DNA of 64,000 nucleotides from Exiguobacterium undae DSM 14481 (GCF_000620805.1 NZ_KK211187.1:2404398-2468397), one strand, 5' to 3'. Positions 27,948 through 38,437 are shown, counted from the first letter of the stretch. A program made the numbers and translations. Notes: generated by a model from the sequence alone, not told the origin.

Positions 27948-30122
27948 ATGTCCCCAGACTTTTTTGAACGAATGGAAATCGAAACTGGGACCAAATTAAA
28001 TGCTGTACAACGTCAAGCGATCGAGCATGATCAAGGTCCCCTTTTATTACTTGCTTCCCCCGGTTCCGGGAAAACGACAACATTAAACTTTAAAATTGCC
28101 TATTTGATTCTTGAAAAAAAGGTGAATCCGCGGGCAATTCTTGGACTAACGTTCAGTAAAGCCGCTGCGCATGAGATGGCAGAACGTTTTCACGATTGGT
28201 TCCATCATCTGATTGGAACAACGGCTTCCTTTTCGACGATTCATAGTTTTGCGTTCCAAGTCGTTCGTGACTATGCGGCAGTGAACCGGCTCCACTATAC
28301 AATCATCGAAGGAACCATCGAAAAGTCGGCTTCTCACCGTCCTGAACAACCATTGCACAAACGAATGGTGCTGCGCCGGATTTTCCAAGAAATCAATCGA
28401 AGTGTCATTACGGAAGACCAGATGGATGAACTGCTTCGGATGATTTCTTTCGTCAAAAACCGGTTGCTGCTGCCAAAGGATATCGAGACCTTAAAAACGA
28501 CGATCAAACATTTTCCTGAGATTTATTCGGCGTATGAACAATTTAAGTTACGGGATCCCCTCCACCCTTTGATGGACTTTGATGATATGTTGACATACGC
28601 CAATACGATCCTTGCAGAAAATCCCGAGTTACTCGCTTCTTATCAACGTCGCTTCGAGTATATTTTGACGGATGAAAGTCAGGATACGTCCCTTGTCCAA
28701 CATCAACTCGTGGAAAAGCTGGCATTGCCCCACAATAATCTCTGTGTCGTCGCCGATGATGATCAGACGCTCTACAGTTGGCGTGGTGCAGATGTCTCGA
28801 AGATCATTCATTTTAAAGACACGTATCCGGATGCGACGGTGTTGTACATGGAACAGAACTACCGGTCTTCCCGAGAAATCGTCGAGACGGCCAACCGGTT
28901 CATTCAACGGAACAAAGTCCGTCATCCGAAAAAAATGTTTACGGAAAACCCATCTTCTCGTCCGATCGTCGTCGAGACCTTACCGGCTTACGAGGACCAG
29001 ACACGGTACGTCATTCGTCAGCTGCGGGACGAGACGAATTTTCAAGAAGTCGCCGTCTTATATCGCAACAACTCGTCTTCCATCAATATCATGAATGCAC
29101 TCGACTTAGCCGGAATCCCGTTTTACATCAAGGATGTGGACCATAAATTCTTTAGCCATTGGGTCTTAAAGGATGTCTTACACTTCATCGAGCTCGCCAA
29201 TGATCCTTCGGATGTCGATATTTTGGCACAGATTCATACGAAGTTTGCCGGCTACATCTCGAAAGTCCAGTTACAACGTCTGTATGAATTGCGTAACGGG
29301 GACAATGTATTTGATTTATTGATTCAGCATGTCGACATGAAGTTTTATCAAAAAAAGCAGTTAAAAACGATTAAATCGGTTTTTGCTGCCATGCAGACAG
29401 CCCGTCCTTCCGCTGCCTTGGCACTGATTCGAAATGAGCTCGGGTATGAAAAAAATCTTAAAAAAATGAGTGACAGCCTTGGGTTTAGTATTGATTTTTT
29501 ACTGGAGATGCTCAATACGATTGAAAATGTCGCCAGTGACCTTCCGACTTCCCTTGCTTTTAAAGAACGAATTTTGCATCTTGAACAGTTGATGCGTCAA
29601 GCGAAGTCCAATAAACATCAAAATGCCGTGACGCTGTCAACCTTTCACAGCGCCAAAGGTCTTGAATTCAACCGTGTCTTCATGATTGATTTAATCAATG
29701 GCGTGTTGCCGTCTTCTGATAACATCAAGTCTTATAAGGACGGACAATTGGAAGAGATGGAGGAAGCGGTTCGTCTGTTTTATGTCGGAATGACGCGGGC
29801 ACGGTATGAACTTCACCTGCTTTCTTACCGATACAAGTCAAAGCCGGTTGAAGAATCTCTTTTCCTCGGAAATATCCGGCATATTCTCAATCCGAGTCAG
29901 ACGGTCAAAAAGGAAATCCGTTATGCGCAACGTTCAACGGAACAAGCATCCGTCCCACTTCTGCCAGTCGAAAAAAACATGCGGATCCGCCATAAATCCT
30001 TTGGCGACGGGACGATTATTCATTTGATGGACGATGTCCTCGAGATTCAGTTTGACAAAGGCATCGACAAACAACTCTCACTGCAAGTCTGTTCTGAAAA
30101 TCATCTGCTGACCATTCTTTAA
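27948..30122 (+). CDS. UvrD/Rep-family DNA helicase, divergent
   Basis: 724 aa from ATG 27948 (GAGGTGA upstream). All SF1A motifs are present: Q-motif LNAVQRQAI, Walker A ASPGSGKTTT (Lys42), Ia LTFSKAAAHEM, II ILTDESQDTS (DESQ rather than the DEFQ of UvrD/PcrA), III VADDDQTLYSWRGAD, IV QNYRSS, V LSTFHSAKGLEFNRVF and VI VRLFYVGMTRARYELHLL. The C-terminus has an RHKSFGDGTI segment resembling the PcrA RNA-polymerase-binding tudor domain. It is an ATP-dependent 3'-5' helicase, distinct from the housekeeping PcrA; B. subtilis YjcD is the nearest comparison I can offer. Specific role unknown. Confidence 0.88.
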   Translation: MSPDFFERMEIETGTKLNAVQRQAIEHDQGPLLLLASPGSGKTTTLNFKIAYLILEKKVNPRAILGLTFSKAAAHEMAERFHDWFHHLIGTTASFSTIHSFAFQVVRDYAAVNRLHYTIIEGTIEKSASHRPEQPLHKRMVLRRIFQEINRSVITEDQMDELLRMISFVKNRLLLPKDIETLKTTIKHFPEIYSAYEQFKLRDPLHPLMDFDDMLTYANTILAENPELLASYQRRFEYILTDESQDTSLVQHQLVEKLALPHNNLCVVADDDQTLYSWRGADVSKIIHFKDTYPDATVLYMEQNYRSSREIVETANRFIQRNKVRHPKKMFTENPSSRPIVVETLPAYEDQTRYVIRQLRDETNFQEVAVLYRNNSSSINIMNALDLAGIPFYIKDVDHKFFSHWVLKDVLHFIELANDPSDVDILAQIHTKFAGYISKVQLQRLYELRNGDNVFDLLIQHVDMKFYQKKQLKTIKSVFAAMQTARPSAALALIRNELGYEKNLKKMSDSLGFSIDFLLEMLNTIENVASDLPTSLAFKERILHLEQLMRQAKSNKHQNAVTLSTFHSAKGLEFNRVFMIDLINGVLPSSDNIKSYKDGQLEEMEEAVRLFYVGMTRARYELHLLSYRYKSKPVEESLFLGNIRHILNPSQTVKKEIRYAQRSTEQASVPLLPVEKNMRIRHKSFGDGTIIHLMDDVLEIQFDKGIDKQLSLQVCSENHLLTIL

Positions 30123-30177
30123 AAAAAGGCTCACTCTTTCCCGGTAAATGTACTTCCGGTAAAGGGTGAGCCTTTTG
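30123..30177. terminator. Terminator after the helicase gene
   Basis: AAAAGGCTCACTCTTTCCCGG ... CCGG-t-AAAGGGTGAGCCTTTT; long near-perfect stem starting at the helicase stop. Confidence 0.85.
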
Positions 30178-30196
30178 TGTTGTGTCCCGTATCCGA

Positions 30197-30586
30197 TTAC
30201 TCGACCCGTCCATCGTTTTGACGAACGAGGGCATCACGGATTTCCGTGAGTAATTTTTCTTCCGTTGTCGGAACCACCACTTCCTCCGGTGTTTCCTCTT
30301 TTCGTCGAAACGCATTGATGCCTTTGACAAACAGGAACAATGCAAAGGCAATCAAGATGAATTCGATGCTTGCCTGCAAGAACTGACCGTACAGTAAGTT
30401 GGCGTTACCGACCGTGACGGATAACTTCTTGACGTTAATCCCGCCGATGATGATGCCGATCAACGGCATGAAGATACTGTCGACCAAGGATTTAATGATC
30501 CCGCTGAAGGCTGCCCCTAAGATGACACCGACCGCCAAATCAATTACATTCCCGCGAAACGCAAACTCCTTAAACGCTTTGAACAA
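30197..30586 (-). CDS. mscL: Large-conductance mechanosensitive channel
   Basis: 129 aa, normal length. It has the N-terminal helix FKAFKEFAFRGNVIDLAVGVILGAAFSGIIKSLVDSIFMPLIG (TM1 and pore) and TM2 FILIAFALFLFVKGINAF. It opens on hypo-osmotic shock to release solutes. The start is TTG 30586, spaced 9 nt from AGGGG; there is no ATG giving the conserved N-terminus. Confidence 0.97.
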   Translation of the reverse strand: MFKAFKEFAFRGNVIDLAVGVILGAAFSGIIKSLVDSIFMPLIGIIIGGINVKKLSVTVGNANLLYGQFLQASIEFILIAFALFLFVKGINAFRRKEETPEEVVVPTTEEKLLTEIRDALVRQNDGRVE

Positions 30587-30606
30587 TGAAACTTACCCCT
30601 CTCTTG

Positions 30607-31491
30607 TTACGTCCATGCCCGATCGGCCAATTGACGAATCGCATATCCGACCCCATGTTCGTCGTTGGTTTTCGTCACTTGATGCGCAATCGCTTTTGCA
30701 TCTTCATGTCCATTTCCCATCGCTATCGCCATTCCGGCGACTTTGAACATCGGAACATCGTTTAAGTTGTCTCCGATGACAGCGACCTCTTCGATTGACA
30801 CGCCCAGGTGCTTCGCCAGTGTTTTGACGGCTGTTCCTTTGTCTGCTCCAAGTGCCATGACTTCGATGTTGTCATGACCGGATGATGTCACATAAATCCC
30901 GTCCACTTTTTGTTCGATTTCTTCCCAAATCTTCTTCATCAAGTCCTGATCAAACGAGAAGGAGATGAACTTAAAGACTTGTCCGGCTTGGTTACGAATG
31001 AATGAGCGGAATCCATCAATCATCTTGACGTCTTCATTGACGTAATAACGATTGTGGAAAAAGTCGAGTACATCCTTCGCCCGGTCGCTTTCCTGACTCA
31101 TTTCTTTGAGCGAATCATAGGCGGCGTCAATTGTTGATCCTTGTGCCGTGACGAGACCTTGGTCACAAAACATCTCAAAAAATACTTCGTATTGGCTGAT
31201 GATGCCATAAATCTGCTGGGCTTGCTCCGACGTCAACGTCGTCGCACTTAACTCTTCCCCGTCGACGGTCAAAACGCGTGCACCGTTCGACGCGATGATC
31301 GGACACGTGATTCCTGCCTGATCCGTCAATTCTTTTGCATTTAAGTAATTTCGTCCTGTTGCAATCGCAAAATCAATGCCTTGTTCTTTTGCCGCTTCAA
31401 TTGCCGCAATCGTTTCCGGTTCTATTTTCTGTTTGCTGGATAATACGGTACCATCCATGTCTGAGATCAATAATTTGATTGCTTTTGCCAA
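30607..31491 (-). CDS. Cof-type HAD-superfamily phosphatase
   Basis: 294 aa from TTG 31491, 10 nt after AAAGGAG; the in-frame GTG at 31500 is too close to that site. The catalytic motifs are ISDMDGTVLSSKQ (two Asp), the IIAS/T-type second motif, Lys in KGTAVKTLAKHLG and the metal-binding GDNLNDVPMF. The cap is of C2B type. These enzymes act on sugar phosphates, FMN precursors or similar small molecules; the substrate cannot be told. It is 20 bp upstream of mscL on the same strand. Confidence 0.9.
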   Translation of the reverse strand: MAKAIKLLISDMDGTVLSSKQKIEPETIAAIEAAKEQGIDFAIATGRNYLNAKELTDQAGITCPIIASNGARVLTVDGEELSATTLTSEQAQQIYGIISQYEVFFEMFCDQGLVTAQGSTIDAAYDSLKEMSQESDRAKDVLDFFHNRYYVNEDVKMIDGFRSFIRNQAGQVFKFISFSFDQDLMKKIWEEIEQKVDGIYVTSSGHDNIEVMALGADKGTAVKTLAKHLGVSIEEVAVIGDNLNDVPMFKVAGMAIAMGNGHEDAKAIAHQVTKTNDEHGVGYAIRQLADRAWT

Positions 31492-31591
31492 AACGTTCAC
31501 TCTCCTTTGTCTTTTTCAGTTCCACTATACCATTTCTCTTCTCAGTTTCCTGTTCTCATCCTTGTTCCTTTACCAAATCCTCCTTCTTCCT

Positions 31592-33052
31592 TTACAAAAT
31601 CGGAGACAGGAGTCTTGAAATGCTCTCTTTGAATTTAATCATCCTGGAGCGCTCTGCATATTTTTCCGCCGTCAACCGCTCACAGACCAGACAATCTTCT
31701 TCAAACAGCTGTGCTAATTCAGAGGCGACATGCGGATCGTAAACAACCGAATTCATCTCAAAATTTAATCTGAAACTGCGGGCATCGATGTTAGTCGTTC
31801 CGACTGAGGCGATGGCTTGATCGACGACAATCGTTTTTGCGTGTAAAAATCCGGGTTCATACGTGTAGATTTTTGCCCCGTAATCAATCAGTTCTCCAAC
31901 TGCTGCTGTCGTCGCCCAATAGACAAACGGATGATCCGGTTTATTTGGGATCATGATTCTCAGTTCTACCCCTGATAATAATGCCATCTTGCAGGCATCC
32001 ATGTAGCTCGCGTCCGGGATAAAATAAGGCGACTGGATATAAACGGATTGTCTGGCTGACGAAATCATCTTGATCAACATATTTTTTAAATGCTCTGTTT
32101 TCGAATTCGGTCCGGATGTTACGATTTGCATCGGCAAGGTCTGTTCAACCGAATGCGTGCCGTAATGGAAAAATTCTTTGGCCGTGTAACTGTCGCTCGC
32201 CTGATTCCAGTCGAGAATGAAACGATCCAACTGGTCGTGCACGACTTCCCCCTCTAACCGGAAATGCGTATCCCGCCAGTACCCAAACTTATCATCAATC
32301 CCAAGATATTCGGTCCCGACATTAAATCCTCCGATGTAGCCGATTCTTCCGTCGATGATACACGACTTCCGGTGATTCCGATTGTTGAGCCGAAAGTTGA
32401 TCAAACCAATCGTCGGTGGGAAAAAGGCAAACACTTCCCCGTCATGAAGCAACAGCTCTTTGAAATCTTTTCGTCCTAAATCCCGCGAACCGACGGCATC
32501 ATAAAGTAACCGGACTTTTATCCCTTCTTGCGCCTTTTTTGTCAGTGCTGCGATCAACGCCTGTCCCAACGAATCTTTTTGAATGATGTAGTACTGGATA
32601 TTGATTTCGTATTTCGCGTTCAAGATATCGGTCAGCATTCGATTAAATTTTTGTTCCCCATCCGATAAAATCACGACCTCATTTTTAAAACTGAGTAACG
32701 CATCGTTTGACATCAAATTCATTCGGATCAACTGGTCATACCGTACGACAGCAGGATGACGCATCTGTGTCTGCGGATGATTCAGCTCTTCAAGCTGTAA
32801 TGCCACACGCCGTGCCTGTTCTTGTTTTTCCTTCTCTTCGACATGATAAAAGTCCGTTTTTTTCAAGAGACGTCCGAAAAATAAGTAGATGAGAAATCCA
32901 ATGAGCGGCACAAAATACAGAATCAAGACCCAGGCCCACGTTGCACCGATATCGCGCCGTTCTAAAAAGATGACGGTGACGACAGCCAACAGATTCATGA
33001 TAATCAAGCCATACGCCAAAATGACGAGAAACGTGCTTAAAATCTCAAGCAA
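31592..33052 (-). CDS. cls: Cardiolipin synthase
   Basis: 486 aa, standard length. Two N-terminal membrane helices (residues 3-28 and 38-60) precede two phospholipase-D motifs, HRKSCIIDGRIGYIGGFN and HAKTIVVDQAIASVGTTN (HxKxxxxD). It joins two phosphatidylglycerol molecules into cardiolipin at the membrane. The start codon is TTG 33052, 8 nt after AAGGAGG. Confidence 0.95.
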   Translation of the reverse strand: MLEILSTFLVILAYGLIIMNLLAVVTVIFLERRDIGATWAWVLILYFVPLIGFLIYLFFGRLLKKTDFYHVEEKEKQEQARRVALQLEELNHPQTQMRHPAVVRYDQLIRMNLMSNDALLSFKNEVVILSDGEQKFNRMLTDILNAKYEINIQYYIIQKDSLGQALIAALTKKAQEGIKVRLLYDAVGSRDLGRKDFKELLLHDGEVFAFFPPTIGLINFRLNNRNHRKSCIIDGRIGYIGGFNVGTEYLGIDDKFGYWRDTHFRLEGEVVHDQLDRFILDWNQASDSYTAKEFFHYGTHSVEQTLPMQIVTSGPNSKTEHLKNMLIKMISSARQSVYIQSPYFIPDASYMDACKMALLSGVELRIMIPNKPDHPFVYWATTAAVGELIDYGAKIYTYEPGFLHAKTIVVDQAIASVGTTNIDARSFRLNFEMNSVVYDPHVASELAQLFEEDCLVCERLTAEKYAERSRMIKFKESISRLLSPIL

Positions 33053-33128
33053 AGCAATCCCCTCCTTCGTGTCTGTCAGGACTTTTCCCCAATGTATAAG
33101 CTATTCCTTATTTTTGTAGAGATTGAAA

Positions 33129-33177
33129 CAAAAAAGTGTACGAAACATCAGAACAATCCTGATGTTCGTACACTTTA
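33129..33177. terminator. Terminator of the heme operon
   Basis: AAAGTGTACGAA-a-CATCAG ... CTGATG-TTCGTACACTTT, long near-perfect stem, 15 bp past the hemY stop. Confidence 0.85.
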
Positions 33178-33191
33178 TGAAAACATGAAAG

Positions 33192-34610
33192 TCAGTTGAT
33201 CGACTCGTCCGCATGGGATTCTTCCAATTCAATCGACTCAATCATCGTTTTTGCACTTGCCACACAGTCCGGCAATCCTACTCCATCGTAGGCGAGACCT
33301 GCGAGGTAGATTCCCGGATACTGTGCCAAAACTTCATCCCGGACACGTTGGATGCGCTCGGCATGTCCCACCGTATAAGCAGGAAGACCATCGACCAATC
33401 GGCTGATGATGACCTGCTTCGGTTCTAATGTCCGCCCACAGATTTTTTCTAAATCCTGCAACACGGCTTGACGCAATACATCGTCCGACTCATGAACAAG
33501 GTGGTCATTGCCCGGTCGACCGACAAACGCACGGAGGACCGTATGATCCGGTGCCGAATGGTTCCACTTTTGGTCAATCGCCGTACAGGCCGTAATGGAG
33601 TACGGTGCCCGGCGATTGACGACAAACCCTGTTCCTTCGATGGGAAGTGATTCTTGTTGATCAAAAATCATCGTCACCGTCGCTGTTGAATGCGTCGTCA
33701 ACTGCTCGAGTTCCGGTAGATGTGCATCCGGCAGTAAGCGAACGACTTGAGGATGCGGAATCGTCAAAAGAACGTAATCGGCATATTCCGGACCATGGTC
33801 CGTTTTCAACCGATACCGACCTGCTTCGCGTGAAATTTCGAGCAACGGCGTTTCGAGACGGACTTCCGAGCGTTCCAACATTTCCTCCAACCGTTCAATC
33901 AACGATTCAAGTCCGGTCGTTAACGATAGGAATTGTCCCGTTGCCTTGATCGTTGTCTGTGGACCTTGCGGTGATTGATCGAGCGGACGCATCAAGCGCA
34001 TTCCTTCAAACAGCGAACCCGCTTTCTGTTCGTTGGCAACGAATTGTGGATAGGTTGCAAATGTACTCATTTGATCAATGTTTCCAGCGTAAATCCCTGA
34101 CAACAATGGTTCGATCAGTTTTTCAACTAACGCATCACCGAGTCTTGGACGTAAATACTCACCGAGTGGAATATCATATTCCGGAATTCTTAACTGATCG
34201 GACGGATACAACAATAAGTCCGCGACTTCTTGTTTTTCCTGTTCTGTCAGTAACGTCGTTTCTCGAAAGACATCCAAATCCGTCGGAATCCCCATCACTG
34301 CTCCTTTCGGAATCGGATGGAGTCCCCCTTGGTCAAGAATGAAGGCTTGGGACGTATTGTTTCGGACCAGCTGTTCGCCGAGCCCGATTGCTTCAATCAA
34401 GTCCGTCAAGATATGCTTTCGCGCGACGTAAGAATCGGGTCCACGTTCAATCGTAAAGCCATCTTCTCGATAGGTGGCGACTTTACCACCAAGACGTTCT
34501 CCGGCTTCAAGCACTGTGATGTTTAAATCGGGAAAGGCACGTTCTGCGTAATAGGCAGCGGCAAGACCAGTGATACCACCGCCGACGATGACGAGACGTT
34601 TACTTGACAT
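33192..34610 (-). CDS. hemY: Coproporphyrinogen/protoporphyrinogen oxidase (CgoX/HemY)
   Basis: 472 aa. FAD-binding motif [17 protein letters not shown] at residues 7-23, the [14 protein letters not shown] region, and the C-terminal FAD segment [20 protein letters not shown]. In Firmicutes this enzyme oxidises coproporphyrinogen III to coproporphyrin III with O2. Its start lies inside the 3' end of hemH (11-bp overlap), so it is translationally coupled as third gene of hemEHY. Confidence 0.96.
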   Translation of the reverse strand: MSSKRLVIVGGGITGLAAAYYAERAFPDLNITVLEAGERLGGKVATYREDGFTIERGPDSYVARKHILTDLIEAIGLGEQLVRNNTSQAFILDQGGLHPIPKGAVMGIPTDLDVFRETTLLTEQEKQEVADLLLYPSDQLRIPEYDIPLGEYLRPRLGDALVEKLIEPLLSGIYAGNIDQMSTFATYPQFVANEQKAGSLFEGMRLMRPLDQSPQGPQTTIKATGQFLSLTTGLESLIERLEEMLERSEVRLETPLLEISREAGRYRLKTDHGPEYADYVLLTIPHPQVVRLLPDAHLPELEQLTTHSTATVTMIFDQQESLPIEGTGFVVNRRAPYSITACTAIDQKWNHSAPDHTVLRAFVGRPGNDHLVHESDDVLRQAVLQDLEKICGRTLEPKQVIISRLVDGLPAYTVGHAERIQRVRDEVLAQYPGIYLAGLAYDGVGLPDCVASAKTMIESIELEESHADESIN

Positions 34611-35532
34611 AACTACCGACCTGTTTTGAAACAGCCTCTGTCACAGCTTTCATGAAGGCCGGATCTGCATTCGGCATGATTGGACGCGCGTAATGAATTC
34701 CGAGCTCGTCACAGACGACTTTACATTCGTAGTCATTGTCAAACAAAACTTCCAGATGATCGGCGACGAATCCGACCGGGACATAAACAAACGCTTCGTA
34801 GCCTTTTTCTTCATAGACATCACGCGTCAAATCCTGAACGTCCGGTCCAAGCCATGGCTCTGGTGTTTGTCCGGCTGATTGCCAACCCGTGATCATGTGT
34901 GTGACACCGGCACGCGCTGCGATCAAGTCTGCTGTTTCTTTTAATTGTTCCGGGTACGGATCACCGTTCGCAATGATTTTTTCCGGCAGACTGTGTGCGG
35001 AGACGACCAAAACAGCCTTTTCTTCAGGAACCGGCAAGGCATCAAACGTTTTACGGATTTCTGTTCCCCACCAGTCGATGAACGCTTCTTCTTTGTACCA
35101 TGACTCAACAGAAGCCAGATGAATTCCGTGTTTGTCTGCCACTTCTTTTGCACGTCCGTTGTATGAACGGATACTGAACGTCGAATAGTGCGGTGCCAGT
35201 ACGACTGTGACAGCTTCCGTAATCCCGTCTTTCGCCATCTGTTCGACAGCATCCTCGACGAATGGTTCGATGTGCTTCAGGCCAAGATAGAGTTTGAATT
35301 CGATTTCGCCGGCATATTTTTCTGTCAGTTGACGGTGTAATTCTTCCGCTTGATCAATCGTGACTTGCGCAAGTGGTGAAACTCCGCCGATTGCTTCATA
35401 CCGTTCTGTCAGTTCAGCCAATGCTTCTGGAGACGGTTTGCGTCCACGGCGAATGTGTGTGTAATACCGTTCAATGTCTTCCGGTTTATACGGCGTACCA
35501 TACGCCATGACAAGTAATCCTAGTGTTTTCAT
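34600..35532 (-). CDS. hemH: Ferrochelatase (coproporphyrin type, CpfC/HemH)
   Basis: 310 aa, the length of the monofunctional Bacillus enzyme. The catalytic His is in [11 protein letters not shown] and the conserved Glu in [13 protein letters not shown]. It inserts ferrous iron into coproporphyrin III. It overlaps hemE by 4 bp (ATGA) upstream and hemY downstream. Soluble, cytoplasmic or membrane-peripheral. Confidence 0.97.
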   Translation of the reverse strand: MKTLGLLVMAYGTPYKPEDIERYYTHIRRGRKPSPEALAELTERYEAIGGVSPLAQVTIDQAEELHRQLTEKYAGEIEFKLYLGLKHIEPFVEDAVEQMAKDGITEAVTVVLAPHYSTFSIRSYNGRAKEVADKHGIHLASVESWYKEEAFIDWWGTEIRKTFDALPVPEEKAVLVVSAHSLPEKIIANGDPYPEQLKETADLIAARAGVTHMITGWQSAGQTPEPWLGPDVQDLTRDVYEEKGYEAFVYVPVGFVADHLEVLFDNDYECKVVCDELGIHYARPIMPNADPAFMKAVTEAVSKQVGSYVK

Positions 35533-36575
35533 TTCGCTACCTCCATTTTTTCTTTCGAGTAATCATGGATATATGCAGTGAGACGTTTTAAGACTTCCGG
35601 ATCCACTTCCGGGAAAATCCCATGTCCTAAGTTAAAGATGAAACCAGGACGTTTCATTCCCATATCAAGAATCTCTTTCGTTTTCGCTTCGAGAATCTCC
35701 CATGGTGCGAGCAAGTAAGATGGATCGAGATTGCCTTGTAACGTTTTGGTCAGTCCACGCTTACGGGCTTCGTCAACCGACAGGCGCCAATCGAGTCCGA
35801 CGACGTCCAGCGGCAGGTCGTGCCACTCTTCTGCCAAATGACTTGCTCCGACACCGAACATGATCATCGGAACACCTGTCTCTTTTAACTCTTTGAAGAT
35901 TCGTTCCATCGTCGGTTTGATGTACAGGACATAATCGTTCCGGCTTGTTGTTCCGACCCACGAGTCAAAGATTTGGAAGGCTTGAATGCCTGCATCGACT
36001 TGTGCCTTGATATAATCGATGACCATATCTCCGAGTTTCTCCATTAAAGCATGCCATACGTCAGGATGACCATACATCAATGCTTTTGTTTTGTGGTACC
36101 CTTTTGACGGTCCACCTTCGATCATATAGCTGGCTAGCGTAAACGGTGCACCCGAGAAGCCGATTAATGGCACATCGAGTCGTTCCCGTAACAGTCCGAT
36201 CGTTTCAAAAATGTACGGGATATCCTCTTTCTTGAACGGTTGAAGGGCTTGTACGTCGTCCATTGTCCGAATCGGATTCGCGATGACGGGACCAATGCCA
36301 CTTTTGATTTCCACGTCAACTCCCATTGAAGGTAACGGCGTCATGATGTCCTTGTACAGAATTGCTGCATCGACCCCTAGTTGTTTGACCGGTAGTTCCG
36401 TGACATAGGCGCATAATTCTGGATCGTGTGTAATCTCGAATAACGTCCGTGTCTTCTTGATTTCACGATACTCCGCTTGATACCGACCTGCTTGTCGCAT
36501 ATACCAGACCGGTACATGGCTTACCTCTTCGCCACGAATGGCGCGCAAAAATGTATCATTAAACTTCTTCATCAT
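35529..36575 (-). CDS. hemE: Uroporphyrinogen decarboxylase
   Basis: 348 aa. The signature [16 protein letters not shown] near residues 23-38 and [17 protein letters not shown] are diagnostic. It decarboxylates uroporphyrinogen III to coproporphyrinogen III. Two consecutive ATG codons (36575, 36572) follow AAAGGGG. It is the first gene of hemEHY. Confidence 0.97.
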   Translation of the reverse strand: MMKKFNDTFLRAIRGEEVSHVPVWYMRQAGRYQAEYREIKKTRTLFEITHDPELCAYVTELPVKQLGVDAAILYKDIMTPLPSMGVDVEIKSGIGPVIANPIRTMDDVQALQPFKKEDIPYIFETIGLLRERLDVPLIGFSGAPFTLASYMIEGGPSKGYHKTKALMYGHPDVWHALMEKLGDMVIDYIKAQVDAGIQAFQIFDSWVGTTSRNDYVLYIKPTMERIFKELKETGVPMIMFGVGASHLAEEWHDLPLDVVGLDWRLSVDEARKRGLTKTLQGNLDPSYLLAPWEILEAKTKEILDMGMKRPGFIFNLGHGIFPEVDPEVLKRLTAYIHDYSKEKMEVAK

Positions 36576-36641
36576 AACTACCCCTTTATACTCGTTCTAA
36601 CGCCCCAAAATAACGCACGATAAGTTTGTGAACACAGAAAC

Positions 36642-36672
36642 ATTATATCTGAAATTCAGAACCGTGTGCCAA
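36642..36672 (-). promoter_or_regulatory. hemE promoter region with a perfect palindrome
   Basis: On the minus strand a consensus -10 TATAAT (36647-36642) is directly preceded by TCTGAATTTCAGA (36660-36648; 6-1-6 palindrome). A TTGGCA -35 would be 19 bp away, longer than ideal. Confidence 0.45.
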
Positions 36673-36718
36673 TAAATCGTTTACAAAATTACAGTTCTGT
36701 TACCCGTTCATCAAATGT

Positions 36719-37021
36719 TCACCGTTTCTTATATAGACCAAACGCAGCATTCAGCTGTCCACGAATCAAATCAGAACGTTGTTGTTCGGTTACTTTACGT
36801 TCTTTTTCACGGATCTCATGCGTCCGCCAGCCGTCTTCGATCTTTTCCGCGACTTCGACTAACCGTTCGATGTCTGTAAACGAGTATTTTCTGGTCTTCC
36901 CGTTCGTCCGTTCCGGAAAAATCAACTTCCGTTCTTCATAGTAACGAATCTGCCGTTCCGATAAACCGGTCAATTCACAGACAATACCAATCGTCATCAC
37001 CTTTTTCTCCCGGTAATTCAT
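36719..37021 (-). CDS. tnrA: TnrA, nitrogen-limitation regulator (MerR family)
   Basis: 100 aa from ATG 37021 (GGAG with 8-nt spacing; a GTG at 37030 overlaps it). The MerR-type HTH reads IGIVCELTGLSERQIRYYEERKL and continues TRKYSFTDIERL. The C-terminus GQLNAAFGLYKKR resembles the TnrA tail that binds feedback-inhibited glutamine synthetase, unlike GlnR. TnrA activates ammonium and alternative nitrogen uptake genes when glutamine is scarce. It is divergent from amtB with a perfect binding site between. Confidence 0.87.
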   Translation of the reverse strand: MNYREKKVMTIGIVCELTGLSERQIRYYEERKLIFPERTNGKTRKYSFTDIERLVEVAEKIEDGWRTHEIREKERKVTEQQRSDLIRGQLNAAFGLYKKR

Positions 37022-37050
37022 CTTCGTCACTCCTTTCCTTCAAAATACCA

Positions 37051-37067
37051 TGTCAGATTTTCTGACA
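37051..37067. promoter_or_regulatory. TnrA/GlnR box
   Basis: TGTCAGATTTTCTGACA fits TGTNANAWWWTMTNACA at all positions. It is centred about 55 bp upstream of the probable amtB transcription start and 30 bp before tnrA. Confidence 0.85.
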
Positions 37068-37078
37068 CAAGACGTTTC

Positions 37079-37107
37079 TTGGAAAGGATTTCCGTCTAAA
37101 GTAAACA
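37079..37107 (+). promoter_or_regulatory. Possible amtB promoter
   Basis: TTGGAA, 17 bp, TAAACA; weak -10, as expected for an activator-dependent promoter next to the TnrA box. Confidence 0.45.
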
Positions 37108-37135
37108 CATACTTTAAATTGATAAAGGAGGAACG

Positions 37136-38437
37136 ATGATGAATTTAGAAGAGATGTTAATTTCGGTCGATACGTTTTATGTCTTATTCGCTACTTTATT
37201 GGTCTTTACGATGCAAATCGGGTTCTTATTACTTGAGACAGGGATGTTACGCGCTAAGAACGCAGGCCATGTCGCCGTCAAACAATTGATCAGTTTCTCC
37301 GTCGCCGCGCTCGCTTTTTGGGCAATCGGTTTCGGATTGACGTTCGGAGACGGACCCGGCTTGATTGGAACGGAAGGATTTTTCCTCCAAGGTGGTTTCT
37401 CGAGCCTCGACTGGTCCAACGTGACAATTGATGTCAAGTTCCTGTTCCAATTGTCCTTCGTTGCCGTATCCCTTGCCATCGCCTGGGGTGGTTTTGCGGA
37501 ACGTGCCAAACTGTCTGTCTACCTGTTGTTCGGAACATTCTTCGTTGCCATCATCTATCCGATCATTGCCCGTTCTGTTTGGGCAGGTGGTTTCCTCGGT
37601 TCGCTCGGTATGCAGGATTTCGCCGGTTCAACCGTCGTCCACTTACAAGGCGGAATCGCCGCTCTCGTCGCTGCTTTAATCTTGAAAAAACGGATCGGAG
37701 CAGAAAAAACGCCTTTACTTGGTCATAACGTCATCTACTCTGTTGTCGGCGCCTTCATCCTTTGGTTATGTTGGTTCGGATTCAATGCCGGATCGACGCT
37801 GACAATCGCTGACGGATTCTTCAGCTATGTTGCTTTGACGACATTGCTTGCGACGGCTGCCGGAGCACTCGGTGCGCTTGCCATTTCCTTCTGGCATCGC
37901 CGGGTCGCGGACATTCCGTCGATCATCAACGGGGTCTTGGCTGCGCTTGTCGCCATCACTGCTGCCTGTGCCTTCGTTGAACCATGGGGAGCCGTCGTGA
38001 TTGGTTTCCTGGCCGGTATCATCACATACGGCACAAGCATCCTGCTCGCCCGCCGTGTCGACGATCCGTTGTGCGCCTTTTCCGTCCATGGTGTTGCCGG
38101 GATTTGGGGAACACTCGCCACTGGATTCTTCGCTTCACCCCGCCTTGTTGAAATCACAGGGATCGGTCAAGCGGGATTATTTTATGGCGGTGGATTCACA
38201 CAACTTGGTGTTCAAACACTGGGTGTCGTCTTTGCAGTCGTCGTCGTCAGCGTATTGAGTTACGTCTTCCTCAAGTTACTTGATGTGACGATTGGTCTCC
38301 GGATCACACGCGAAGATGAGTTGCGTGGACTTGATGTCGCGGAACACGGTCAAGCTTCTTATGATCTCCCAGCCCCTGTCAGCAAAGAGTTGCGGACCTC
38401 TTATGAAGACGAAGAAACAACTGAAAAAGTAAATTAA
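37136..38437 (+). CDS. amtB: Ammonium transporter
   Basis: 433 aa with 11 predicted helices. Conserved features are LLLETGMLRAKN, the pore segment WAGGFLGSLGMQDFAGSTVVHLQGG with the first pore His (VVH), WFGFNAGSTL, and SVHGVAGIWGT with the second pore His. Two ATG codons follow AAAGGAGG; either 37136 or 37139 may be used. No glnK (PII) gene follows; a strong terminator comes immediately after. Control by TnrA is inferred from the adjacent box. Confidence 0.96.
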   Translation: MMNLEEMLISVDTFYVLFATLLVFTMQIGFLLLETGMLRAKNAGHVAVKQLISFSVAALAFWAIGFGLTFGDGPGLIGTEGFFLQGGFSSLDWSNVTIDVKFLFQLSFVAVSLAIAWGGFAERAKLSVYLLFGTFFVAIIYPIIARSVWAGGFLGSLGMQDFAGSTVVHLQGGIAALVAALILKKRIGAEKTPLLGHNVIYSVVGAFILWLCWFGFNAGSTLTIADGFFSYVALTTLLATAAGALGALAISFWHRRVADIPSIINGVLAALVAITAACAFVEPWGAVVIGFLAGIITYGTSILLARRVDDPLCAFSVHGVAGIWGTLATGFFASPRLVEITGIGQAGLFYGGGFTQLGVQTLGVVFAVVVVSVLSYVFLKLLDVTIGLRITREDELRGLDVAEHGQASYDLPAPVSKELRTSYEDEETTEKVN

